Part shown: piece by piece, positions 10,880 through 22,600 of the stretch
How positions within the stretch are numbered: the stretch's first letter is position 1
Layout: each line of letters begins with the position of its first letter
DNA from: Forficula auricularia
Taxonomy: Eukaryota > Arthropoda > Insecta > Dermaptera > Forficulidae
Assembly: GCA_024734495.1 (NCBI GenBank)
Contig: JALMQS010000085.1
Coordinates: forward strand, 26,783,766-26,847,765
Direction: 5' to 3'
DNA length: 64,000 nt
Made by a program: the position numbers and the translations under genes
The notes under the pieces: model-generated
The model's database searches: none
What the model saw: the letters and a program-made list of their open reading frames with translations, nothing else
Told to the model about the DNA's origin: nothing

Positions 10880-11815
10880 TAATTATTGCAAGAGTTCGTG
10901 GCTGTGATGGAACTAACTAGATGAAGGAGGAGGTGTGCCTGAATGCTCTATTTCAACAATCCTTAAAGGTTTTTTTAATGAATTCCATCCAGATATCAAA
11001 TTTACTTTTGAGGTAGAGAGGGATGATAGGATTCTTTCGTTTTTGGATTTGGAAATAATAAAGAAAAGCGATGGCTCATTATCATCTGATATGCAGCATA
11101 AAAAGGCTTCAAATAGTGGAAGGATATCCAACTACCTCTCCAACATACCTTTCCAGATAAGATCAATAGTCTGAACTATTTTTTGAGGAGAATTTTTGTT
11201 TTGTGTGATGATGAGTTTAGGGCAAAAAAATATTGAGAACTACATAGACATGGCTGTGTCGAATAATTACCTCTAGTGCACATTATTAACAGGACAATCA
11301 GAGAATTCTCAAAATAAATAAACAAAATAATTTAAATGACATTGTTACACATTTTAACAAATAATAATACTCCCAAATAACCAAGGTCCGGACCATACTA
11401 TTCTGTTGCTTATATTCACGGCATATCCGAAAAATAAGAAAAAACTTTTTAAAGCCATCGCGTGAACATTGCCCACAAAAATATAGACAATATTCAATCT
11501 TGGCTTTAATAATAAAGATCCAACCCCTAGAGAATTATGTAATAATATTGCCTATCAAATTAACTGTCTCAGATTGTCCATCAAATTCCTAAAGGACCCA
11601 TATAGGGAAAAGTTCACGTTCACTAAAAATTAGGTGTATGAGCGTAAATTAAGTGTTCGATATAAAAAGACCAACACTGCACTCTCCACCCACGCAGCCG
11701 AACATAGTCATTCTTTTGACTGCTGATAATGAAAAATATTGGTCAGGATTCGATAACTTCTGCTAAAAGATCCATGTAGCCGAAATGCTATATATAAAAA
11801 TAGCAGGTGATAAGG
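10880..11815 (+). pseudogene. Penelope-like element RT and GIY-YIG relic
   Basis: The segment 10935-11174 reads ISTILKGFFNEFHPDIKFTF, then DDRILSFLDLEIIKKSDGSL, then MQHKKASNSGRISNYLSNIP. This matches the region after the catalytic YXDD in Penelope reverse transcriptases. After several frameshifts, 11690-11800 gives STHAAEHSHSFD and a KIHVAEMLYIK-like piece, matching the C-terminal end of the PLE GIY-YIG endonuclease. No complete catalytic domain remains. A hammerhead-like motif lies about 570 bp downstream. Confidence 0.75.
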
Positions 11816-11928
11816 CCAAATCAATTTTAAAAGAGATTGTATGTTTTCTTTCCAATATTTATACATCTATCCTGTGTGATATGAGCCCAACAGTTGCTTT
11901 TCTTGAACTTAATGTATGGGAAACTTTT

Positions 11929-11968
<40 letters not shown>

Positions 11969-13083
11969 CAGAATTTGTATAATTTGATTTGAATGAAAAA
12001 ATGCATGTGATTTAAAAGTAATTCAGATTCTGGAATTTGGATTTTCTGTTGGTGGCCAAGCAATGATGGGATATATGATGACCTCACATAAAGGCCTAAA
12101 TATCTAACATATAATGTAATATAGTAGAAACGATTTATATAAACTCATTACTTTCATTCTGAAACTTCTTGGGTCCAGGCACGTTAAAAATTCGCATGAA
12201 GCCAAAAAGAAATTTTTATTTTGTCGAGGCCTGGTTCGATCACATATGTGTACCGCATTTTGTGCACAACTTGCTGTAGGTCTAAATAACCAACTTGGTC
12301 AACTTATACTCTTTTAAAAAATATATCAATTTAACATCCATTTGTAAAAAATTTTTTTTTTAGCCTACCAATTTTAGCGGACTTGAAGATGGCCAGCTAA
12401 AATTTAAGCCGAAACGTCTCATTAAAGGTGTTTCGGTTGAACCCAGTGATTCCATCTTTGGCTGATACCTCCTCCTTCATCTAGTCATCTTTATAATTGT
12501 TACAGGGAGATAGGGAGTGCACTGTAAGCTTAGAACTTAGGCGAGGAAATTGTCTCCATGAAGCGGGGGGAAGAAGAAGCTCGACCGCCATCTTGCATAG
12601 TTCAAAACATTGGCTAAATTATAACGTTATCAAATGAGAAATATATAGTTTAACAAAGAGCTAATACTCTCATATAAGCACGTTTTTCTTTAATATAAAA
12701 TACAGTATATGTTCCTATGACTATTTTGTCTATATTCATCTTATTTTAATGGGAAATAATAATAATTTTTATTAATTTCAATATATCTGTAAAAATCAAA
12801 AAAATATAATTTAAAATAGTTCTTTTTATTTAGGTGACCTTATAATTTTGAAAATCGAAAGTAAAATGATATATATTTTAGTATAGGACTATATGGAAAT
12901 CTCAATGTTTTGAAAGATCCAAGATGGCGGACTGTGAGTCAGCTATGACCTAGGCAGGCGACACTTTTTTAGCCATATGCTCTCTCCCTACCTTCCTAAA
13001 TTGTTACGATTAATGCACAAATTTGAACAATTAATAATTAGGTTTTAATATAAAAAAAAATAAAGTATAATTTAAATTTAAGA
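11816..13083. other. PLE 3' flank and downstream region of the HAUS5-like gene
   Basis: Contains a long T run at 11932-11965 and a hammerhead-like motif at 12379-12422. ACCTCCTCCTTCATCTAGT at 12466-12484 is the inverse of ACTAGATGAAGGAGGAGGT at 10916-10934, so the PLE relic is bracketed by inverted sequence. No gene was seen between 12500 and 13083 apart from the probable 3' UTR of the minus-strand gene. Confidence 0.45.
12379..12422 (+). ncRNA. hammerhead-like motif, degenerate
   Basis: CTTGAAGA, then GGC and GCC as a short possible helix II, then GAAACGTC. The core has an inserted T, so activity is doubtful. Its value is its position downstream of the PLE RT/endonuclease relic on the same strand. 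Confidence 0.35.
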
Positions 13084-13626
13084 TTAGGTAAAACTTGTAA
13101 TGAATTCTTCATGATAATCTTTTAAACTCCGTCCATTTATAAGCCAATCATTTGGCAACGTTTTGATAATTAAATTTTGTTTTCGTTTTTCTATTAAAAA
13201 TTGAATTTTCTCTACACTCTCTTTACAAAGTCTATTCAATTCGAGAGTTGAATTCGGAACGATAATCGATTTGGATTTCGGTGTGGGTGGCAAAAGAAAC
13301 GATATCGATATGGATTGTTCATTTGAAGATTGGAAATTCCTGTTAAGCAAATCGTTCAAATGATTTTCAAATATTAATCCGCGTAATTTATTTAAGAGAT
13401 CGATTTCATTGGCGTCCATGTGTGAGACATACAAAGGCATTTTGACGAAACGTTTTAGCCATGAGAGTTGCACGCTTGAGTCTTCGTGAAGGTTTTCACC
13501 GAAATGAGAGAGATCTTGCTTTAGAAGTTCATTTGCTGAATGGATTGAGGACAACTGGCCCTGGAGCTGCTGAGAAATCACTCTTATTTCTTCAGAATAC
13601 ATTTCATAATGTTTTAGTGTAATTTC
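13084..13626 (-). CDS. HAUS5: HAUS5-like exon 7 (aa 376-555, stop)
   Basis: Acceptor TTTCTTTTAG precedes GAAATTACAC. Encodes EITLKHYEMYSEEIRVISQQ, the WLKRFVKMPLY region and the C-terminal LPNDWLINGRSLKDYHEEF, with a stop at 13084-13086. Base composition is higher in G+C than the surrounding introns, as expected of real coding sequence. Confidence 0.75.
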   Translation of the reverse strand, partial: EITLKHYEMYSEEIRVISQQLQGQLSSIHSANELLKQDLSHFGENLHEDSSVQLSWLKRFVKMPLYVSHMDANEIDLLNKLRGLIFENHLNDLLNRNFQSSNEQSISISFLLPPTPKSKSIIVPNSTLELNRLCKESVEKIQFLIEKRKQNLIIKTLPNDWLINGRSLKDYHEEFITSFT

Positions 13627-16600
13627 CTAAAAGAAATAATGTATTAAATAATTATCAATTCATATTAAGCAATTTCAAATAATATTAGCATACTACTATA
13701 CAAGGGCGGATCCAGGAATTTTTTTATGGGGGAGGGGGGGGGGGAGAATGTATAAGGTGCCCGATGTATATAAGAGCTACTTTTTATCTCGAAAGTGTGT
13801 CGCGATCGAATATTGTCCAAGCGTGGGGGGGGGGGTGTCAGAGACGCCGCCGCCCACACACACACACACATAGAACTTTATTATCAATTTTAAAATTTTT
13901 AAAAAAATAAATGTTTTCATATCTCATATTTTAAGTTCATTAAAATAAAAAAAAAAAATTGTTATAAATTCCCTGTCGATTTGGCCGCCGTTTTTTGGCC
14001 TCTGCGCGCGACGCACGTGTTGCACTCCCGCCAGGCACGGACCTGTATGGGGGGGGGGGGCGGGGTCGCCACCTCCGCCCCCGGATCCGCCCTTGCTACT
14101 ATATCAATTCTAAACAAAATAAATTTGGCGCGGTAATGTTCCGGGAGCCTAGTGTCTTAAGAGAGAATAAGAGTCGAAAGGAAGAGAGTAATGAAGACGT
14201 GGAGGTTTTACAAGCATCGTGGTAAGAGGGTCAAATGAAGGGAAGTGAAAAAGTTATCTGTTTTTATCGTTGGATTATTATTCCCGGAACATAACCGCGC
14301 CAAATTTATTTTGGTTACACAATAGACTATATATGTTGCAGTAAAAACGGGTTCTTACTAGTTAAAACGCGTTTCATTGAATACCTTGTGGCAAATAGAA
14401 TTTACTGAGTTAGTTTAGTTTGGTTCAAAGTTCTAGAATCTTCACTTTTGACCTTTCGCCTCATTTTAGGTGTTTAAAAAATGAAGCGGAAGGTCAAAAA
14501 TGAAGATTCTAAACCTTTGGACCAAACTCAACCAACAGCAGTAAATTCTAGTTGCCACAAAAGTATTCAGTGAAACGTGTTTTAACTAGTAAGAACCCGT
14601 TCTTACTAAAAACTTGTTTTTACTGCAACATATATACTAAACTGAACTCTCGAGAAATGTTAATCAGCAAATCTTAATTCATGAAGCACAAAAATAAAAT
14701 AAAATAGAAAAAAAAACAATTTCCGACTGAACAAGACACACTCAAAGGGCCTGATACCCTCTAGACAGATCAACCGACGAATAATTTTTTTTTCCTCTTC
14801 AGTTTGGTATCACTTAATCGAAAATAATCCAAAAATATCCCAAGAAAGTGAAAAAAAACCAAGAGCTCCAATATAAACGTCTTTTTACTTGAAACAATCA
14901 TCTTCGACCAACTAGGGCTTATGTTTCAGATGATCGGTGCATGGGAGTTATGAGATGGATCTTGGAAATTCGTGGGGAGACTGTGGACTTAAATTATAAG
15001 CTGTGGATGACGAAAAGGGATTCATTGCGAGATGCCCGATCCTCGAGTTCATACGCCGTGGATGCCTGGGACATCAAGGGACCCTAACGGAGGGCGAATT
15101 TAAGGATCTCTTAAATGGCTCAAACTGGAGCTCTCTTGCATAATATGCAAGGGAGGCATGGAGCTTTAGATGGACACTGACATCTGAATATAATTATTAA
15201 CTACCAAAAAAAAGACTAAAGCCGCATTGACACTACGCTGACGACACGTGTTAACACGTCGACTGACGAGTGCAGAAAAAATTATTTTAATTAGGATGAT
15301 TTTTTTTTTTTAATGCAATCGAATGCAAGAAGGGGGCACCAGTAAAGATGCAGCTCCTATGGATCTCGAAAGACCCTTGCATTACCGAAGAGAAGGGAAA
15401 GTTGATTAAGTGAGAGGGTGTAGACGTAGGTGTCTATGCACCCCGGTTTTGAAGGTTTGAAGATTATAGGTGCTGGGAAAGATGGAGGCTGGGAGAGAGT
15501 TCCAGTTCCTTGAAGCATGGGGATATATGTATTGGCGAATGAAGTGGTCCGGCACTTTTCTAATTTGACCGCGAAAGAGTGTTGGGAGTCGGCAAAACAC
15601 GTGCTACGTGCAAAGCATGCTTTGGGGGGAATTATTGATTTTATCTCATCAGAGCACCTGCCGTGATAGTATCTATAGAAAAGGGAAAGGGCAGAGACAT
15701 CTCTTCGATGAGCCAGTGAGTCGAGGGAGTCGGTGAGGGTAGAATCGTCAATTAGCCTGACGGCTCGTTTCTGAATTACATCCAGGGTAGCAAGAGAATA
15801 TTTTGAGGCTCCTCTCCATAGATGAGAGCCGTATTCGAGACAGGGTCGGATTTGGGCCTTGTAGATGGTGAGAAGTTGTGGGGGTTTGTAAAATCGCTTG
15901 GACCTGAATAAGAAGCCAATCTTCCTTGCTGCAGATTTCGCCACAGAGGAGATGTGTTCATTCCAAGACAGGTCAGATGCGACAGAGACGCCCAACATGG
16001 ATAGGCTGTCACACATTTTCAGGGTATTCGAATCAAAGTGAATATCAGAGAAATCTTTATTTTCGCGCCTAGAAATTAGACAACATTGAGTCTTGTTTGA
16101 ATTAAAGTTAACCAAATTTTGAGAGCCCCATTTATTCAGTTTGTCTAGGTCGAGAGTAATTGAGGAAGCAACATTGATTCGATTATTCGGGAGTGAGGGT
16201 TTGCCGTGTAGAGTGCTATCGTCGACGTAACAATGAGTGGGGTTTGACGTTTGATCGATAAGGTCGTTTATATAAATTAGGAAGAGTGTGGAGGAGATTA
16301 CAGAGCCTTGGGGAACACCAGCAATGTTATTGCAATGTTAAAAGTATGAGTTGTACTAGGACAAATAAAATTTTAAATAAAATTTTATAGGTATGAAACT
16401 AGGCATTTCCGGACACATGTTTATATTAACTTTTTATTGTTTTGAGATATATTATCCACCTTTAAATCCGTAATCTCTATTTTTTGAACACCCAGTATAT
16501 GCATTTGTATTCTAACAAACCCAAGTCCTGAGAAAGTTTGAATAAAACTCATAAAGCCGACTTTTGGCTGGCTGAAACCTACTTTCTATCAGCTAGTAGA

Positions 16601-19600
16601 GAAAAAATTAATATTTATTACCGCAGAGTTATTGAAATTTATGATTTTATTTCTTGAATATAAAACTTCTTCATTTAAGTTATTATCTTTATATTTAATT
16701 AATTCATTTTCTATTTTAGCTTTTAAATAATTTTGTTTTTTTATTTCTTTTTGAACTGATAAATAATTTTTTAATTTTTTTTTTATTGACGAGCAATTCT
16801 GAAAAAAAAAGAAATGATTAATGATAATTATATTATTAAGCAGAAGACACAAACTTTAATATATTACTTATGTATAGTAGGTAGGTATATTGTAACCAGA
16901 GACAGGATTTTTAACCAATGTATATTTTAGTTTGCCTGATTATTTATTAAAAACTAACTGAGAAGCCCGCCTTTGGCGGGCGTCTCCCCAAGTCTCCACC
17001 CCCTGCACCCCACCTCCGCATCCAAATCCCATTCAACCTCACACCCACCCCGAGCCTCCTGCACCCAGTTTTAGCATTTCTAGCTCACAGATTATGTATA
17101 CAAAAGTTGGTTGAGTTTGGTCAAGGGCAAGAAAGATACGTGGCCTTTTGTGTTTTAGACCACAAAATCAAAAATCTCCCATTTTTCAGTTCAGGGGTCA
17201 AATTTCATAAAAATAAAATAACCTTCCCGAGATTTAGCATTAATAAACCTATGTACCAAATTTGAATGCTAAAACTTAAAAACTCAAGGAGATAGAGCAC
17301 TTTAAATATTTCAAAAATTTACCCCAAAATGACTATATCTCCCTTTCGGGGACAAATATAGCAAAATAATCAAATATGTATTTTTTGTATTTCAATGCTG
17401 CATCTTTCTAAACTAAACCCATATCAATATCTTTTCTGGTTTAATGGATCTCGAAGAACTCTGAAAACACATTTTGGGGCCCTTTCCCCCTTTAGGGTTC
17501 GAATTTCAAAAAATACCTTCTTAACACCCCCATAAATCGTTGAAAGAATATACATTCCAAATTTCATCTTTCAGTGTCAGGCGGTTTAGGCTGTGCGTTG
17601 ATAGATGAATGAATGATTGAATGAAACATCACCTTCTCTTTTTATTAAATATATTAAGATAAATTTAAACATCACCTACCTGTTTATCTATCAAACGTTC
17701 AATTGGTGTATTAATATCGCGGGTTTTTTCTTCAACCTTTTGATTTAATTTCGAAAATGTCAATTTTATAGTAGCTATTTTAGACCAATCTTCTTTCATA
17801 TCTAACCAATAAGCGGATAGTTTGGGACTAAAAAAAAAAGAAAGATTTATAAATTAGAAACATTACTAAAAATGATATTTCATTTATACATTATCATATA
17901 TTTGTAGGTTTATTTTGCCTATATAGGTAATGTAAAAGCTTTAATGCCACGGTTTCTGACCTGGGGATAAAATAGCTACTTGAAGGGGTTAATCAGACTA
18001 ATTGAATCGGTGATTTTAAAAAGGGGTCATGTCTATTTTTTCTTTTATTTTTTGTCCATTACTAGTACCATCACCAGAACTTTATTTTGCTTAGCACGGG
18101 AAACTGCCAATTAACATTAAAAAGATGGAAGATATCAAGAAACTATATCAATACATCCCTCAAGATAAAAATATTTTTTATAAAAAAATAAATAAAACCG
18201 ACTTCAAAAAAATTAAATGGAACAAATAAAATAATAATAACTCAAAAATCAAATAAAATGCACTAAAAGGTATAAAATAATTATCTTATTTAGTGACAAC
18301 TAAACGACGAAATATTGACATGAAATCACTTTTTGAAGTCGGTGGCAAACATATAGGTACATTTTATGAATCGCACTCGGCGGATCTTACTTGGTACGTT
18401 TGGCGGGTACGCTCGCTTATATATTTGTTTGGCACCGACTTCAAAAAGTAATTTCATGTTAATATTTCGTCGTTTAGTTGTAACTAAATAAGATAATTAT
18501 TTTATACCTTTTAGTGCATTTTATTTGATTTTTGAGTTATTATTATTTTATTTGTTCCATTTAATTTTTTTTAAGTGGGTTTTATTTTTTTTTAAATTAT
18601 TTTTATTTTTCTCTTTTTAGTGATGTTATTAATAGTGACTTAATATAATACCTTGAATGCATCTCGTAAGAGAAAGCGCCGGGCGAATGAATAATAAAAT
18701 TCAATTCATAATTATAGAAATTCTCTCGAAACGTTTGCGGGTTTTAAATGAATGTTTTAAGATTTTTTTATAAAAGATTTTATTTATTATAATTTCGATT
18801 ATTTGCTCATAAGAATTGGAGATTTTCGTTATTTCATCATTAATCATATCATCAGAACTTGACCAAATTAATATGGGACCACCACCTTTCCAATAAAAAA
18901 AGAATCATCGAAATTGGTCCATGTGGCAAACAGTTCTCGCTGAACATACATAAAATAAATAGGTATGACTATCTTGGAGCTATACTGATCCAAACGCAGA
19001 AAGAATCATTAAAATCGGTTCATAAACAAAAAGTTTTGCCTGAACAAACATAACAAAAAAGATCCAATACCAATGAAAAAAACGGGACCAATCGGAAACT
19101 ATACTGAACCCAATGCAAAAAAATCATCATAATCGGTTCACAATTGGCGAAGATATCAGGTAACATAGACACAAAAAAAATTCAGTCGAATTGAGAACCT
19201 CCTCCTTTTTTGAAGTCGGTTAAAAATAAACATTTCTCATCAGTCTCTTTAATTAAAAATATTTAATCTGTTATTTCTAGGGCTCGGATTTCGCCCTATT
19301 TGCCTTTTTTTTATTTATGTCTTAAAATTTAGGCCAATATGATATCTATGCGTTTCATGAAATTCCGAATAAAATAAGAGACATTCGTTAGTGCCTATAA
19401 TGCCTATTTTACCCTATTCTGGGTGTTAGTGCCTATTTCATCTATAAATGCCTTTTTTAGTGCCTATTTTAACTAAAGTTGGTAATTTTCATTTTTTACG
19501 CTCTATACATTTTCTAAATTTAAAAGTGTTTTTTTGAATTATTGAGAAAATATTCCGAAAAAATTAATTATCGAGCCGCTAGTCGGCGACAGTGTCGACT

Positions 19601-22600
19601 AGGACACCCAAAAATAGAAAAGTGGACCATATTTGATAGCTTTTTCAGAACTTGGAGCAACAAATAGTTCAACAATTGCTAGAGCGATTCCCAAAGTATT
19701 ACGAAAGATTCAATTTCCTTGTCTCCTAAAAAAAGTATGTATTGTCCTTTTTTTAATGGGAATTTGCATTATACAGGGTGGGGCATAAAGATCTCCCACA
19801 TTTTGAAGAGGTAAAAAAAATGGAATTTTTTAAAAAAGTGTTTTAAACATTATATCAGACAAAAAAAGGAGGGGGGGGGTCAAAAATGAAAATTCTAGTC
19901 CTTTCCACCAAATTTTTTTGTATACCTACATAGTTTGGCCAAAAGGGCTATAATTTTCATTTTTGACCCCCCCCCCATTTCAGGTGGTTAGTTTTTGCAT
20001 TTCTAGCCTCCTGGGGTCGACAGAATATGTATACAAAATTTGGCATAGTTTGGTCGAAAGGTTATAATTTTCATTTTTATAGTTAAATTTTTTCATTTTT
20101 TTTATACCTCTTCAAAATGTGGTAGATCTTTATGCCCCACCTTGTACTTGTACACTGTACCTTCAAGTATCCTGTGGCCTGCAGAAAATAATCATGAAAA
20201 ATTTTTGGTATTACCGACAAATCGCTTAATACTCAATATTTTACTTTTATTTTCAAGTGCCTCTTTGTTCTTAAAATGCCTTTATAAGTGCCTATTTTAG
20301 TTATTTTTAGTGCCTATAAATCCGAGCCCTAATTATTTCTCATGGGTTCAAATACCCGAAGGGATTTAGGTAAATTCCTTTTGTCGAAATAGTAAGCAGG
20401 CCACGCATTCATCAGTGACCTGCTTACTATTACGATAAAACGAATTTACCTAAATCCAATCGGGTATTTGAACCCATGAGAAATAACAGATACAATATTT
20501 TTAATTAAAGAGACTGATGATAAAGGTCAAACCTTCGAAACTATAGTCTTAAACAAATCAATCATATACCATATATATTTGTATGTTTATTTGCATCAAG
20601 GAGTGGGCAACCTCATTGATTTCTCCTTATAAATAATACATTTACCTAAAGTTGATTAATTTTGAATCTTGGGAAATGATATTGGCGATATCTCCTTCGA
20701 TGATATCCTTCAATTGATTAAGATATTTTATTATTAATTTAGGATTAACCGATTCCAATTCACTTAGAGTTTCTTTACAAATTGAAAATTTCATTTTTTG
20801 TAACAAATCTATATCTAAATCATTATTTGTGTTTTGACTTGTATAGAATTCATCCAAACGATCCTTTAAATGCTGCAATTTATCCTGAAAAAATAAAAAT
20901 AAGAGAAATAGTATAAAATATTCTAGCACAAAGATCTTATTGTTTATAGCAGAGGTTCCCAGACTGTGCGCCGCGGCGCTCCGGGGCCTTCATAGGTGCG
21001 CCGCGAAACGTCATAATTAAATGAAGCAAGACATTTGGCCTAACTAGACAATAAACAAAGTGAGAAACTAAAAATTTATTTATTATTCATTTTTATCTTT
21101 TACTTACGATTAGATATACATAAATTGAAACAATTTAACTTTCACACCCTCGAAAAAATCTGAAATAAATACAAAGGGTCCCCTCTGTGGTCTGCATTTT
21201 TGATTTTCATTGAAAAATAAACTATTAATTTCAAAGATATTTTTATCGATTCTAATACAAGAGTATTTAGAGAGACTAAATGTTTTGATATAGGTATGTA
21301 CTTTTACTTAGGATAGGGCGCAATGGAAAAGTTTGGGAACCCCTAGTTTATAGTATATTCGAATTCAATAGATTTTAGGATCCATAAATTGTTCAAAAGA
21401 CAAAGAAAATAAATATTTCTCATGCTTTTAAAGTTTAAACATGTAAAACTTAATTTATTATTTAAAGTAATCGTTCGGTGTTGGACATGACTTTAAATTA
21501 AATACAAGTTTTTATTTAAATAGGCCAATCGTTTCGTTGATGCTTTGCAACTTCTTCAGTGGCTCATCTATTAAACTTATTTGTCTGGAGTTTTAACTAA
21601 GAGAAAAACCATTTTCAAACAGTATCCTTACAATTCACTCAATTTTAACAAAAACATAAACTTTTTAAGACAATGTAATTGTTTCCTGTCAAAATAATTA
21701 AAAGAATCAAATTGAACAAAGAAATTTTTATTTATAAAAATATATTATAGGTATTATTTGATAAAATTGAGTGAATTGTAAGGATACTGTTTGAAAATGG
21801 TTTTTCTCTTAGTTAAAACTCCAGACAAATAAGTTGAATAAATGAGCCACTGAAGAAGTTGCAAACCAGCAACGAAAAGTTTGGCCTATTTAAATAAAAA
21901 CTTTGTATTTAATTTAAAGTCATGTCCAACTCTCTACGATTACTTTAATTATTAATCATGGATACGAATAATGAAATATTAATTTATTATCTTTTTTTCA
22001 GTTTTTTAATTAAGTTATTGGTAGTTCTTACTTTATTTTTAGAATTCAATTATTGGATTGGAAAAAAATCGTAAAAAAAGTTGTATAACTCGAATGGAAA
22101 AGTGTTCAAAATTTTTTTTAGGATTATTAAATAGATAAATCTAAGAATATTTAATTGTCAAATTAAGTCAGAAAATTCGAACTTGGAAAAAAAATAGAAC
22201 CAAACCCACGATCGAATCGAGTCCAAAAATTTAAAAATCTTTGAAAGTCTTTTTGAGAATTTTTTTAAAAAAATCGAAAAGAGCATAAATCAAGTTGGTT
22301 TTTTCAAAAAACAAAAAAAAAACGATAAGCTGACGTGTTCTGATGTGGCCATCCACTTGACTTTACCATACAACCTGGCCCCTCACTTACATTTAATATT
22401 TAATAAAATTATTTATAATCATGTAGGTGAGGGGGTTAGTTTTGGCATTTCTAGACTCCTAGGGGCCCACTGATTATGTATACAAAATTTGGTTGAGTTT
22501 GGTAAATTGGCTAGATTTTCATTTTTTGACCATACCCCCCCCCCCCCCCCCATTTTGGGCGGTTAGTTTTTATATTTTTAGACTTCTGGGGTCCCACTGA

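Larger units (their letters stand above)
19233..20560. repeat. PLE-like inverted arms split by the hAT-like element
   Basis: The left arm (CATCAGTCTCTTTAATTAAA onward, resuming at 20339 with TCATGGGTTCAAATACCCG) mirrors the right arm 20420-20520. The hairpin centre is near 20408 (GCAGGCCAC...GTGACCTGC). The right arm runs into a hammerhead-like motif at 20511-20550. Confidence 0.65.
21466..21955. repeat. foldback with ~190-bp arms, a hammerhead-like motif in each arm
   Basis: The left arm (21466-21655) and right arm (21760-21955) are inverse copies: TTTAAATTAAATACAAG, GAGTTTTAACTAAGAG, CAGTATCCTTACAATTCAC and their complements. The motif GAGCCACTGAAGAAGTTGC lies in each arm in opposite orientation. 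The organisation suggests a head-to-head PLE/retrozyme remnant. Confidence 0.7.
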
